A stretch of 64,000 bases of DNA from JBAZTO01 sp041661865 (GTDB lineage Bacteria > Planctomycetota > Phycisphaerae > SM23-33): positions 1 through 64,000 of the forward strand of contig JBAZTO010000005.1 of assembly GCA_041661865.1 (NCBI GenBank), given 5' to 3'. Positions within the stretch are counted from its first letter, which is position 1. The number at the start of each line of letters is the position of its first letter. A model generated the notes under the pieces. It saw nothing but the letters and a program-made list of their open reading frames with translations. It searched no databases and had not been told where the DNA came from. The position numbers were made by a program, and so were the translations under genes. Below are positions 32,634 through 41,764 of the stretch, piece after piece.

Positions 32634-34442
32634 CTACTCTTCGCCCACTTCCAGCACGGCCAGGAACGCCTTCTGCGGGATTTCGACGTTGCCGACCATC
32701 TTCATCCGCTTCTTGCCTTCCTTTTGCTTCTCCAGCAGCTTGCGTTTTCGGCTGATGTCGCCGCCGTAGCACTTGGCCGTCACGTTCTTGCCCACGGCCT
32801 TGATGGTCTCGCGGGCAATCACGCGCGAACCGATGGCCGCCTGGAGCGGGATCTCGAACAGGTGGCGGGCGATCTCCTTCCGCAGGCGGGTGATCAGCCG
32901 CCGCCCGCGCACCTCGGCCATGTCGCGGTGGCAGATGAACGACAGCGCGTCGACGCGGTTGCCGTTGACCAGGATGTCCAGCTTCACCAGGTCGTTGGCG
33001 CGGAAGCCGATCAGCTCGTAATCCATCGTGCCGTAGCCGCGCGTGGCGGACTTGAGCTTGTCGTAGAAGTCGTAGATGATCTCCGCCAGCGGGAACTCGT
33101 AGGCCAGGATCACCCGGTCGGCCGAGAGGTGCTCCTGGGTCTTGTAGGTCGCGCGGCGTTCCTCGGCCAGCTTCATCACCGAGCCGATGGAATCGCCCGG
33201 GACGATCAGGTCCACGCGGACCATCGGCTCGCGGATTTCCTCGATGTAGTTGGGCTCGGGCAGCTCGCCGGCCGAGTCCACCATGAGCGTGGACTTGTCG
33301 GTCTTGAGCACCTCGTAGGGCACCGTCGGGGCCGTCTGCACGACCTCGACATTGTGCTCGCGCTCCAGCCGCTCCTGGACGATCTCCATGTGCAGCATGC
33401 CCAGAAAGCCGCAGCGGAAACCAAAGCCCAAGGCCTCGGAGTTAATGGCTGCAAAGGTCAGCGAGGCGTCGTTGAGCTGGAGCTTTTCCAGCGCGTCGCG
33501 CAGTTGGGGGAACTGCGTGGTCGGGCCGGGATAGAAGTCGCAGAAGACCATCTGCTGGGGCGGGCGATAGCCGGGCCACTGCTCGCCGGCGGGACGGTTG
33601 GCCAGCGTGACCGTGTCGCCCACGTGCACGTCGGCGATGGTGCGGATGTTGGCCACCATGAAGCCCACTTCCCCGCAGCCCAGCGACGGCACGCTCGTGG
33701 CGAACGGGCAGAACTTGCCCATGTCGGAAATCTGGTAGACCCCGCCGGTGCCCATCATCCTGATCTTGTCGCCGACCTTGAGCTGGCCGTCGAAAACGCG
33801 GACGTAAACCACCACGCCGCGATAATCGTCGTAGGCACTGTCGAAGATCAGGGCCTTGGTCGGCCCGTCCGGGTCGCCCGAGGGCGGCGGAAGCTGATGA
33901 ACGATGGCCTCCATCATGTCGTCGATGCCCGCGCCGGTCTTGGCCGAGGCGAAAATGCAATCCTCCGCCGGCGTGGCCAGAAGGTGCTCGACCTGCATGG
34001 CCGTGTCTTCCGGGCGCGCCGAGGGCAGGTCGATCTTGTTGATCACCGGCACGATCTTGAGGTTGTTCTTGCCGGCCAGGTGGGCATTGGCGACCGTCTG
34101 GGCCTCGACGCCCTGGGCGGCATCGACCACCAGCAGCGCCCCCTCGCAGGCCGTCAGCGCCCGGCTGACCTCGTAGTGAAAGTCCACGTGGCCGGGGGTG
34201 TCGATGAGGTTGAGCATGTACGTCTGCCCGCCCGACTCGTAGGCGATGGTGACGGCCGAGGCCTTGATGGTGATGCCCCGCTCGCGCTCGAGGTCCATGT
34301 CGTCCAGCAGTTGCTCGCGCATCTGACGCTGGGTGATGGCCCCGGTGCGAACCAGCATCCTGTCGGCCAGGGTGCTCTTGCCGTGGTCAATGTGGGCAAT
34401 GATGCTGAAGTTGCGAATGTACTTCTGGTCCATTCCGGCCAT
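32634..34442 (-). CDS. lepA: elongation factor 4 (back-translocating GTPase)
   Basis: Ribosomal GTPase LepA/EF4. The 602-aa product has the G domain near the N-terminus (NFSIIAHIDHGKSTLADRM, ERERGITIKA, DTPGHVDFHYEV, NKIDLPSA), followed by LepA-specific C-terminal signatures (GFRCGFLGMLHMEIVQERL, KMVGNVEIPQKAFLAVL). ATG 34442 or the ATG three codons later (34433) is the start; both give the usual N-terminus and neither has a clear ribosome binding site. The frame is open for 59 more codons upstream. Confidence 0.96.
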   Translation of the reverse strand: MAGMDQKYIRNFSIIAHIDHGKSTLADRMLVRTGAITQRQMREQLLDDMDLERERGITIKASAVTIAYESGGQTYMLNLIDTPGHVDFHYEVSRALTACEGALLVVDAAQGVEAQTVANAHLAGKNNLKIVPVINKIDLPSARPEDTAMQVEHLLATPAEDCIFASAKTGAGIDDMMEAIVHQLPPPSGDPDGPTKALIFDSAYDDYRGVVVYVRVFDGQLKVGDKIRMMGTGGVYQISDMGKFCPFATSVPSLGCGEVGFMVANIRTIADVHVGDTVTLANRPAGEQWPGYRPPQQMVFCDFYPGPTTQFPQLRDALEKLQLNDASLTFAAINSEALGFGFRCGFLGMLHMEIVQERLEREHNVEVVQTAPTVPYEVLKTDKSTLMVDSAGELPEPNYIEEIREPMVRVDLIVPGDSIGSVMKLAEERRATYKTQEHLSADRVILAYEFPLAEIIYDFYDKLKSATRGYGTMDYELIGFRANDLVKLDILVNGNRVDALSFICHRDMAEVRGRRLITRLRKEIARHLFEIPLQAAIGSRVIARETIKAVGKNVTAKCYGGDISRKRKLLEKQKEGKKRMKMVGNVEIPQKAFLAVLEVGEE

Positions 34443-34624
34443 TGTACAGCCGCGACGCGCCCAAACAAGGGGCGGGTTTGGGAATGTCGCCAGTGGCGAA
34501 GCTACCGCAGGTCGGAAAGGACGCTGTCCGACGAACTCCCAACGCCTCCGCGGCCGTCTGTGGGCTGGCAACATTCCCCGGCACTGCGGCCCAAGAGTGA
34601 GGAACATTTTTCTCGACATTCCTG

Positions 34625-34653
34625 TTGACGCTCTGTTTCATGATGTCTATTAT
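34625..34653 (+). promoter_or_regulatory. sigma-70-type promoter of the HTH-PilB gene
   Basis: TTGACG (34625-34630), 17-base spacer, TATTAT (34648-34653). The gene starts at 34725 after a leader of about 65 bases that is AT-rich and includes further TATAG-like sequences. Confidence 0.65.
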
Positions 34654-34724
34654 ACGTTATAGTATTTTCTCACAGTGTATCGTTACTACTATAGTCTACT
34701 GTGCAAACACAAAGGGAGAACGTC

Positions 34725-36281
34725 ATGGCCGCCAAGAAACCCGCCAGGAAAGCATCCGGGCAGTCACCGACCCAGCCCCCCACCAAGCCGGCCAAGGTCG
34801 CCAACAGTGGGCCGCCTGCCAAGTCCGGCGACTTGCTGGAGATGGCCGACGCGATCGCCATGCTCAAGACGACCCGGCCGACGTTCTACCGTTGGCTGCG
34901 CGAGGGGAGGTTCCGCGGCATGAAGGTCGGGCGACAGTGGCGTTTCGAGCGAGGCGAGATTGATCGCTTCCTGCGGGGCGAGGAGCCGCGGATCGAGCTG
35001 CGCGGCGACATGAAGCCCCTGCTCAAGACCTTGGAAGATCGTGCCAGGACGCACGGCATCAAGGCCACCTCGCTGCCGGCGGACAACGATGTCCAGCGGG
35101 CACTGAAGCTGATGCTGGAGTTGGGTGCGGCCATGGCTAGCGACTTCCATCTCTCGCCGCACATGTCGGAATCCTCTGACACCCGTATCGCGCACCTGCG
35201 TTACCGCATCGACGGCGTTCTCTACACCATCGCACAGTTCGATGTGCGGTTGCTGCCGCCCATTATTGAACAATGGAAAATCGCCGCACGCATGAATCTT
35301 CACGAGTCGCGGCCCCAGGATGGAAGGCTGACTTTCAACGTGGCCGGCGAGTCCAAACCCGTGGACGTGCGGGTCTGTATCGTGCCCACGCAGATGGGCG
35401 ATTCGCTGACGGCGCGAGTCCTGCGCGCCGATGCCACAGCCATCGCATTGGACAAGATCGACTACTCGCCGCGCGACCGCGAGAAAATACTCCGCGCGCT
35501 GCATCGGCCCTGGGGACTAATCCTCGTCACCGGGCCTACCGGCTGCGGAAAGACCACGGCGCTGTATTCATGCCTCTCGCATTACATAAGTCCCGAAGTC
35601 AAGATCATGACCATCGAGGATCCCGTGGAGTTCTCTTTCCCCTGGATGGAGCAGGTGTCGGTGAATCCAAAGGAGGGCGTGTCCTTCGCCTCGGCCATAC
35701 GGGCGTTCCTGCGGTCGGCGCCCAACATCATCATGGTAGGAGAAATCCGCGATCTCGATGTGCTGGGCATCTGCCAGCAAGCGGCGCTGACCGGCCACAT
35801 GGTCCTGACGACATTGCACGCCGAGGATGCCGTCAAGGCCCTTCAGCGGATGCTGGAGATGGGCAGCCCGCCCTTCCTGGTGGCCGACTGCACAAGACTT
35901 ATCATCTCCCAACGTCTGGTCCGAAGGCTTTGCCCCTCCTGTAGCGTGAAGGCGGAACCGCCCGCGGCCACACTGCGGAAGGCCGAAACGCTCGCACGCT
36001 CGGGCGGGGTCGACTGGGACGCCATCGGGCATGATTTCCGCAAGGCCGTCGGCTGCATTAAGTGCAGGAAGCTGGGTTATATGGGCCGCAACGTCATCGC
36101 CGAAGTTCTCGAGATGACCCCCCAGATTGCCGAGGCCCTGCGGCGGAAAGCGTCGCTGGACGAGTTGCGGACCATCGCCGTCGGTGAGGGAATGACCACG
36201 ATGGCCGCTGACGGTGTGCGAAAGGCCGCCGCCGGTCTGACCACGCTGGATGAAGTCCTTGGGACGCTGTCGATCCTGTAG
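34725..36281 (+). CDS. excisionase-type HTH domain fused to GspE/PilB-type ATPase
   Basis: 518 aa. Residues ~1-33 are a basic Lys/Pro/Ala leader. Residues ~34-85 are an excisionase/MerR-like winged helix (MADAIAMLKTTRPTFYRWLREGRFRGMKVGRQWRF). The rest is a type II secretion/type IV pilus ATPase: AMASDFHLSP (cf. ASDIHIEP), Walker A GPTGCGKTT (about 270-278), the Asp box with MTIEDPVEF, Walker B IIMVGEIRD (near 335), His box TGHMVLTTLHAEDA, and a tetracysteine zinc site CPSC (403-406) with CIKC (443-446). Start ATG 34725 has AAGGGAG six bases upstream. No pilC, gspF or pilin gene is adjacent. Whether it powers a pilus or acts at DNA cannot be told from sequence. Confidence 0.88.
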   Translation: MAAKKPARKASGQSPTQPPTKPAKVANSGPPAKSGDLLEMADAIAMLKTTRPTFYRWLREGRFRGMKVGRQWRFERGEIDRFLRGEEPRIELRGDMKPLLKTLEDRARTHGIKATSLPADNDVQRALKLMLELGAAMASDFHLSPHMSESSDTRIAHLRYRIDGVLYTIAQFDVRLLPPIIEQWKIAARMNLHESRPQDGRLTFNVAGESKPVDVRVCIVPTQMGDSLTARVLRADATAIALDKIDYSPRDREKILRALHRPWGLILVTGPTGCGKTTALYSCLSHYISPEVKIMTIEDPVEFSFPWMEQVSVNPKEGVSFASAIRAFLRSAPNIIMVGEIRDLDVLGICQQAALTGHMVLTTLHAEDAVKALQRMLEMGSPPFLVADCTRLIISQRLVRRLCPSCSVKAEPPAATLRKAETLARSGGVDWDAIGHDFRKAVGCIKCRKLGYMGRNVIAEVLEMTPQIAEALRRKASLDELRTIAVGEGMTTMAADGVRKAAAGLTTLDEVLGTLSIL

Positions 36282-36355
36282 CGAGGCGGGCGGCGGCGGG
36301 ATATCATCAGCACGCGCGGCCGGTTGGCCGTAATAGCGACTAGCTCTGTCGCTCG

Positions 36356-36441
36356 TCAAACGATGGATCGGGTGCCACTGCTGCGGTGTTTGCAGCAGTG
36401 TCGACGCTATGCACGGCTGCACACGACGCAGCCGTGGCACC
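36356..36441. repeat. constant-loop palindromic element, copy 2
   Basis: The core at 36371-36441 begins GGTGCCAC and ends GTGGCACC. Hairpin A: CACTGCT and AGCAGTG around GCGGTGTTTGC. Hairpin B: CACGGCT and AGCCGTG around GCACACGACGC. A 15-base flank TCAAACGATGGATCG precedes it and occurs inverted after copy 3 (38508-38522), so the two copies form 86-bp inverted repeats on either side of the membrane-TPR gene. Confidence 0.88.
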
Positions 36442-36523
36442 CATCGCTTCATCTGCGACAGAGCACCAAAGGCGCTCGCGGCGTCACGATACCCAGGTGT
36501 GCGTGCCCAGGAACAGCGACACA

Positions 36524-38401
36524 TTGCAGGTCGTGCCACAAACAGGCCCCAGAACCGTCGTGATCGCGGCGGCGCTGGTGACGTTGACGCTGGCTGCGTA
36601 CGCTTCGGTGCTGGCCTGGGGCGGGTTTGTCTGGGACGACAACCTCCTGCTGACGGAGAACCGCGTCATCGCCTCCCCCGACGGCCTGGGCTTGTTCTGG
36701 GCCGCCGGAAAGTCCTTCGACTACCTCCCGCTGACCTGGAGCACGCTGTGGCTGGAGTGGCGGGCCTGGGGCGCCAGCCCCACCGGCTACCACGTGACCA
36801 ATGTGCTCCTCCACGCCGCCAGCGTCGTCATGGTCTACCTACTGCTGCGGAGGCTCAAGGTCCCCGGCGCGATCCTGGCCGCGGCGATCTTCGCCGTCCA
36901 CCCGGTCAACGTCGCCTCGGTGGCCTGGATCAGTGAGCGGAAGAACACGCTCTCGATGCTCCTGTACCTGCTGACGATCCTGGCGTTCCTGCGGTTTGAT
37001 GATCGGCGTCGATGGACCGACTACGGCCTGGCCCTGCTGCTCTTTGCCGCCGCGCTGCTGTCGAAAAGCTCGGTGGTCTGTGCCCCGCTGGTGCTGGCGG
37101 CGATCCTGTGGTGGCGTCACAGCCGGCTCGCCTGGCGCGGTCTGCTGGCCGTCGCGCCCTTCCTGCTGCTCTCCGTGGCGGGCGCGATCGTGACGGTACA
37201 CTTCCAGAACACCCAGGCCATCGGCGAGAGCACGCCCCGGCCTGAGGGGTTCCTCTCGCGCCTGGCCGTGGCGGGCATGGCCCCGTGGTTCTACCTATCC
37301 AAAGACCTGCTGCCGACGAACCTGGCGATGATCTACCCGCGATGGACGGTCGCCGGGGACAGCGTCAGGGACTTTCTCCCCGGCCTGGCCATCCTCGCGG
37401 GCCTGGCCGCCCTGGTGATGCTCCGCAAAAAGCCCTGGGCCCGCGCGACGCTGCTGGCGGCGGTGTACTTCCTGCTCAGCCTGCTGCCGGTGCTGGGCTT
37501 CCTACAGATGTCCTTCCACGAGCACTCGCTGGTGGCTGACCACTGGCAATACCTGGCCATCCTGGGGCCCATCGCGCTGCTGTCGGCGGCGGCGTGGCGT
37601 TTCGCCTCGCGACTGCCCCGCGAGGGTCTCCGTCTGCTTTGCGTCGCCGGATTTAGCCTGATCGTCGCGATCCTGACGCTGCTGACCTGGCGGCAGGGAC
37701 TGGCCTACCGCAACGCCAATGCCCTGTGGACCGACACGCTGAAGGCCAACCCCGCTTGCCCTGAGGCCTACTACGACCTCGGCCGAAGCATCAGCACCTC
37801 CGGCCTAGCCGACCGCTCGGTGGTTTACTTCCTCAAGGCCATCGAGCTCCGCCCGCGATACTCCGAGGCCCACAACAACCTCGGGTACGACTACGTCACG
37901 CTGGGCATGACGGAGCTGGCGGCAGAGCATTTCGCCAGGGCGGTGGAATTCAATCCCTCCAACATCGAGGCCCGTTTCAACCTCGCCCAGACCCTGTGCG
38001 ATCTGGGACGAACGAAGGAGGCGGCTGGGCAGTACCGCGAACTAAGCCGCCAGACCTCCAACTGGCTCGCCCGCCCGATGGCCAACTTCGCCAGAATCCT
38101 GGCCAGCGCCGACGATCCCTCCGAGCGAAACGGCGCCGAGGCGCTGCGATGGGCCCGGCGGGCCTGCCAGGTCAACAAGTATCAGAACCCGATGTATCTG
38201 GACACCCTTGCCATGGCCCTGGCCGAGACGGGGCAATTCGACCAGGCTGTGCAGACCGCCAACCAGGCCCGCTCGATCGCCCAGCAAACCGGAAAGGCCA
38301 GCCTGGCCGGGGAAGTGTCCGCGCGGATCGAACTGTACCGCCAGCATCGGCCCTATCGAGAGGGACGACCACAGACGCAACCGGCCCGGCAAGTTCCCTA
38401 G
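36524..38401 (+). CDS. membrane protein with TPR domain (TMTC-like glycosyltransferase candidate)
   Basis: About 625 aa. The N-terminal two thirds have around ten hydrophobic segments with VWDDNLLLTENRVI shortly after the first one, YHVTNVLLHAASVVMVYLLLRRL, FAVHPVNVASVAWISERKNTLSMLLYLLTI and ADHWQYLAILGP. This pattern (acidic D-D motif in the first loop, ISERK) is that of the PMT/TMTC-related GT-C proteins with TPRs. The C-terminal ~200 residues are TPR repeats (PACPEAYYDLGRSISTSGL, YSEAHNNLGYDYVTLGM). The start is uncertain: the open frame begins at 36386 inside a palindromic repeat, so TTG 36524 (AGGAA ten bases upstream) or GTG 36533 is more likely. The gene sits between inverted repeat copies 2 and 3. 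Confidence 0.75.
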   Translation: MQVVPQTGPRTVVIAAALVTLTLAAYASVLAWGGFVWDDNLLLTENRVIASPDGLGLFWAAGKSFDYLPLTWSTLWLEWRAWGASPTGYHVTNVLLHAASVVMVYLLLRRLKVPGAILAAAIFAVHPVNVASVAWISERKNTLSMLLYLLTILAFLRFDDRRRWTDYGLALLLFAAALLSKSSVVCAPLVLAAILWWRHSRLAWRGLLAVAPFLLLSVAGAIVTVHFQNTQAIGESTPRPEGFLSRLAVAGMAPWFYLSKDLLPTNLAMIYPRWTVAGDSVRDFLPGLAILAGLAALVMLRKKPWARATLLAAVYFLLSLLPVLGFLQMSFHEHSLVADHWQYLAILGPIALLSAAAWRFASRLPREGLRLLCVAGFSLIVAILTLLTWRQGLAYRNANALWTDTLKANPACPEAYYDLGRSISTSGLADRSVVYFLKAIELRPRYSEAHNNLGYDYVTLGMTELAAEHFARAVEFNPSNIEARFNLAQTLCDLGRTKEAAGQYRELSRQTSNWLARPMANFARILASADDPSERNGAEALRWARRACQVNKYQNPMYLDTLAMALAETGQFDQAVQTANQARSIAQQTGKASLAGEVSARIELYRQHRPYREGRPQTQPARQVP

Positions 38402-38436
38402 CGGCGTCAGTATTGAACCTGCGATTTGGGTGCGAT

Positions 38437-38522
38437 GGTGCCACGGCTGCGTCGTGTGCAGCCGTGCTTGACGCAGACACTGCTGCAAACACCGCAGCAG
38501 TGGCGCCCGATCCATCGTTTGA
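38437..38522. repeat. constant-loop palindromic element, copy 3 (inverted)
   Basis: Core 38437-38507, inverted relative to copy 2, with identical stems and loops. Only the 11-base spacer between the hairpins and one end base (GGCGCC for GGTGCC) differ. The flank CGATCCATCGTTTGA (38508-38522) matches the copy 2 flank in reverse complement. Confidence 0.88.
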
Positions 38523-38534
38523 GTCACCGATCGC

Positions 38535-41500
38535 TTACCCTTTGGGCGCGACCTCCAACGTCACGGGCGACATCAGGCCATGAGGGGTCAGTTGGTAATC
38601 GGTGATCCAATGTTTCTCGTTGGGCATGAAGTTTTCCGGGCCGGTCCAGCGGGTCCAGGGCGTGTGGAGCGGGCCCAGGATGTTCTTGCGCCCGCCGATG
38701 ACCTCGACGACCACTTCGTTCTCGCCCTCGGCCATCGCGTCGGTGATCTCCGCCACGAAAGGCGCCCACGGCATGGGCAGCACCTTTCCGTTGACATGCA
38801 CCTCGGCGGCCGTGCATGCGACGTCCTTGAGGTTGATCCGCACGCGGCCGCGGGCGGGCTTGGTCACCCGCAGCTTGTATCGCACCGCCCCGCCGTAGAA
38901 GTCCAGCCCCTGGTTCAGCCAGGAACCCAGCTTCAGTTGCCCCGGCCGAGACACCAGCGTCATGTTGCCCGGGGCCGGGGAAGCCTGGCCTCGCCTGGCG
39001 ACGCCGAAATCGCCCACCAGGTACAGGTCCTCGATCTCCATGTCGGCCCGGTAGTCCATGCTCAGCACGATCTCGTTGTCGCCGGCCTGGAGGCTCGATG
39101 CGATGTCGATGGTCTTGATGTCCTCGTCGATCCACCACCCATCGATGGCCCCGACCGGCTTGCCGTTGACAGTGATGCGATAGTTTCCGGGGCACTCCAC
39201 CGCCAGCTTGCACTGGCGCGGCAGGACGGTCACGTGGGCCATCCATCGCAACTGGACCGCTCCGCGGGGCTTGGTGTCCAGGACGCCGGTGGCGTACAGA
39301 TACCACGGCTGGCAGAGGCCGTTGTCGCGCACGCCAAGGCCGAAGTGCTTGCGGATCAATTCCTCGGCCTTGAGCGTCGGCACGGGCTGGGAGAACTCCG
39401 CCTCGCCGATGCGGTACTGGCAGTAGTCCAGCGGCAGTGAGTTGGCCTCGGCCAGCTCGATGTCGAAGGGGCCGGCCAGGGACTTGGCCTCGCGCCAGAC
39501 CGTTTCCTTCCTTGGCGCGGCGGCGTCGGGGCAGGCCAGACCCAGGCTGATCAGGGCCGAGCCGGTGGGGTCCAGGTGCAGATCGAACTCGACCCGCCCT
39601 GCCGCACTGTCGGCCTTGAGTCTCTTGCGCTGGCCCGTGACGGCGTCCCACAACACTACCGGCTTTCGCCCAGCCAGCGAGATGCGCACCTCCCTGGCGG
39701 CCTTGCGGTCGTGCGACTGGACGAACAGCAGTTGCCCGCCCTTGATCGTGCGCAGCATGGCCCAGACGTTACGCTCCTGCTTGCCGTCGGCGGCGGAGAT
39801 TGAAACGCGCCGCGGCAGGACGGCCTCGATGGCGGGGATGAATTCCTCCACGCGGGCGCCGCAGCAGATCGCCTTGGCCGCCAGCGCGTCGCAGGCCGGG
39901 TCGGCCTGGCCGTCGATCCGATCGGGACGCTGGCCGATGAAGACGACCTTGCCGCCCCCGGCGATGAAGCGCTCCAGCAGCCGCAGCGTCGTCTTGCAGA
40001 TCGTCAGGCTCGGCGGAACGACCACCAGGCGGTAGGCCATCTTGCCGACCTTGATCTTGTCCTTGGCGGTCTTGCCGTGCCGGGCCAGCAGCGACTCGTC
40101 GGCAAAGTCCCAGTCGTAGTGCTCGCCCAGCAGGCCGTACATGATGGTGTTGAGCGATTCCTCCAGCATGTCCATCGTCTTCTTGGCCGCGGGGGCCATC
40201 ACGCCCCAGGCGCTCTCGATGGGATGCAGCACCAGCACGTCGCGAACGGGCGCGCCCTGGGCGAGCATCAGGCTCAGGCGGCCGAAATAGTCCTCGACGA
40301 TCTTGTACTGCTTCCACCACGGGCTGTGGTCGCAGATGCTGGCGGGATAGTCGCGCTTGGCCCCGCCGGCCAGGCTGTAGTGGAACAGGTGCGGGCAGCG
40401 GAAGTTGACGCCGACGGCGTACTGCCAGTCGCCGGTAAACTTGTGGCCTTCCAGCGGCCAGTCCCAGCCGGTGCAGCCGTACAACTCCGTCAGCACGCGA
40501 TCGTGCCCCATCTGGTCGGCGACGCTGGTGCACTGCTTGGCCGTGATGAGTTCCTCAACCTGATCGCTCAGCAGGTCGATCCCCGGCCACTGCATGTGCT
40601 CGTAGTGCGGCATGCACGAGCCGACGTAGGTAGACTGGTAGCGAAGCCCGCCCTCGGCCAACTGGTGTCCCGTCAGTGCGAGGTTGTGCTCGACACACCA
40701 CCGCCCGATCTGCACCGAGAAGCCCTCGACATACAACTCGGTGATGGTCAGGAAGTAGTCGCGAAGGACTTTGCTGAAGCCGCCGCCCACCGAGCCGTAC
40801 GCCAATTCGGGCAGGTGGGCCAGCAGGTCGTAGCCGCGGCGGCGCTTGAACTCCTGCGGCAAGGCGGCCGTCCAGGGGAGGCGCGTGCCGGACGGGGTGC
40901 CGGGAAGACAAACCTGGCCGAAGTTGGGCTCGTCGGTGAAAATGGCCGGGATCACGCCGCCGGGATTGGCGAAATCCTTGCTGTATCGCTGGGCATACGC
41001 CTCGTGCGTCACGCGGATATACTCAGCCACCGCGGCGGGGTTCATCGTGTCCAGGTACGTGCCATCGTTGTGCCAGCCGATGGGCTGGTCACGAAGCAGG
41101 TCGAACGCCTCGCGCCGGAAGCCTTCCGGGGTCGGCGCGCCCTCGGCAGCCGGCGCGTAGGCCAAGACTTTGCCGTCGGAGGCCGTCTGAATTTCGAAGC
41201 TCGCCAGCCGCTGCGCCCCCTCGGCCGGGGCAGGCTCGGCGCTGAGCGTCACGTACGCGCTGCGGAACTCCGGGTGCGGGCGGGTCACCAACCCGCCGGC
41301 AGCGCCGCTGGGCCAGCGGTCCTCATCGTAGAGATAGGCCTTCATGCCCAGTTCGCGGGCCTTTTCCACGCACGCCGATACGCAGCGGAACCACTCCTCC
41401 GAGAGGTACTCGTTCTTCAGGCCGTAGCGGCTGTGCATGAAGAAGCCGCCCATGCCCGCGTCGTGCATGCTCTGGATCTGGCGGCAGAGGCGGTCGGGGA

Positions 41501-41591
41501 CGAGTTTGTCGTTCCACGACCAGAAGGGCGCACTGCGGTAAATGGAAGGCGGGTTTTGCCACGCACTCAACAGGTCGGCCGGCTGCTCCAT
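38535..41591 (-). CDS. large glycoside hydrolase, GH106-like/uncharacterised
   Basis: 1018 aa, no signal peptide, so probably cytoplasmic. The N-terminal ~400 residues look like a TIM-barrel hydrolase (RSAPFWSWNDKLVPDRLCRQI, GGFFMHSRYGLKNEYLSEEWF, AYLYDEDRWPSGAAGG, PAIFTDEPNFGQ with a candidate catalytic Glu, ELYGCTGWDWPLEGHKFTGDWQ). A middle part (about 440-560) resembles a Rossmann/GATase-like domain (VRDVLVLHPIESAWGVM, YRLVVVPPSLTICKTTLRLLERF). The C-terminal ~250 residues look like jelly-roll sugar-binding domains. The family is usually annotated only as glycosyl hydrolase, sometimes alpha-L-rhamnosidase; the substrate is not known. ATG 41591 has AAGGAG seven bases upstream. Confidence 0.8.
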   Translation of the reverse strand: MEQPADLLSAWQNPPSIYRSAPFWSWNDKLVPDRLCRQIQSMHDAGMGGFFMHSRYGLKNEYLSEEWFRCVSACVEKARELGMKAYLYDEDRWPSGAAGGLVTRPHPEFRSAYVTLSAEPAPAEGAQRLASFEIQTASDGKVLAYAPAAEGAPTPEGFRREAFDLLRDQPIGWHNDGTYLDTMNPAAVAEYIRVTHEAYAQRYSKDFANPGGVIPAIFTDEPNFGQVCLPGTPSGTRLPWTAALPQEFKRRRGYDLLAHLPELAYGSVGGGFSKVLRDYFLTITELYVEGFSVQIGRWCVEHNLALTGHQLAEGGLRYQSTYVGSCMPHYEHMQWPGIDLLSDQVEELITAKQCTSVADQMGHDRVLTELYGCTGWDWPLEGHKFTGDWQYAVGVNFRCPHLFHYSLAGGAKRDYPASICDHSPWWKQYKIVEDYFGRLSLMLAQGAPVRDVLVLHPIESAWGVMAPAAKKTMDMLEESLNTIMYGLLGEHYDWDFADESLLARHGKTAKDKIKVGKMAYRLVVVPPSLTICKTTLRLLERFIAGGGKVVFIGQRPDRIDGQADPACDALAAKAICCGARVEEFIPAIEAVLPRRVSISAADGKQERNVWAMLRTIKGGQLLFVQSHDRKAAREVRISLAGRKPVVLWDAVTGQRKRLKADSAAGRVEFDLHLDPTGSALISLGLACPDAAAPRKETVWREAKSLAGPFDIELAEANSLPLDYCQYRIGEAEFSQPVPTLKAEELIRKHFGLGVRDNGLCQPWYLYATGVLDTKPRGAVQLRWMAHVTVLPRQCKLAVECPGNYRITVNGKPVGAIDGWWIDEDIKTIDIASSLQAGDNEIVLSMDYRADMEIEDLYLVGDFGVARRGQASPAPGNMTLVSRPGQLKLGSWLNQGLDFYGGAVRYKLRVTKPARGRVRINLKDVACTAAEVHVNGKVLPMPWAPFVAEITDAMAEGENEVVVEVIGGRKNILGPLHTPWTRWTGPENFMPNEKHWITDYQLTPHGLMSPVTLEVAPKG

Positions 41592-41669
41592 CGAATGTCT
41601 CCTTCAAGCACGCCCGCACGGGGCGGCGGTGAAGGTGACCATTCTCGTTAGTCGTGTCCGCAGATCAAT

Positions 41670-41705
41670 AAAAAAAGCTGCCGCCACGGCTGTGACGGCA
41701 GTTTT
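41670..41705 (-). terminator. rho-independent terminator after the sigma factor gene
   Basis: On the minus strand, CTGCCG and CGGCAG arms enclose a 12-base interior and are followed by CTTTTTTTATTG. The A-run and TTTT on the other side could let it act in both directions. Confidence 0.8.
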
Positions 41706-41764
41706 GCGCCTACTTCGCCGCACTGGATCTTGTCTCAGCGCGGCGTGCACATTTATGAACAAAC

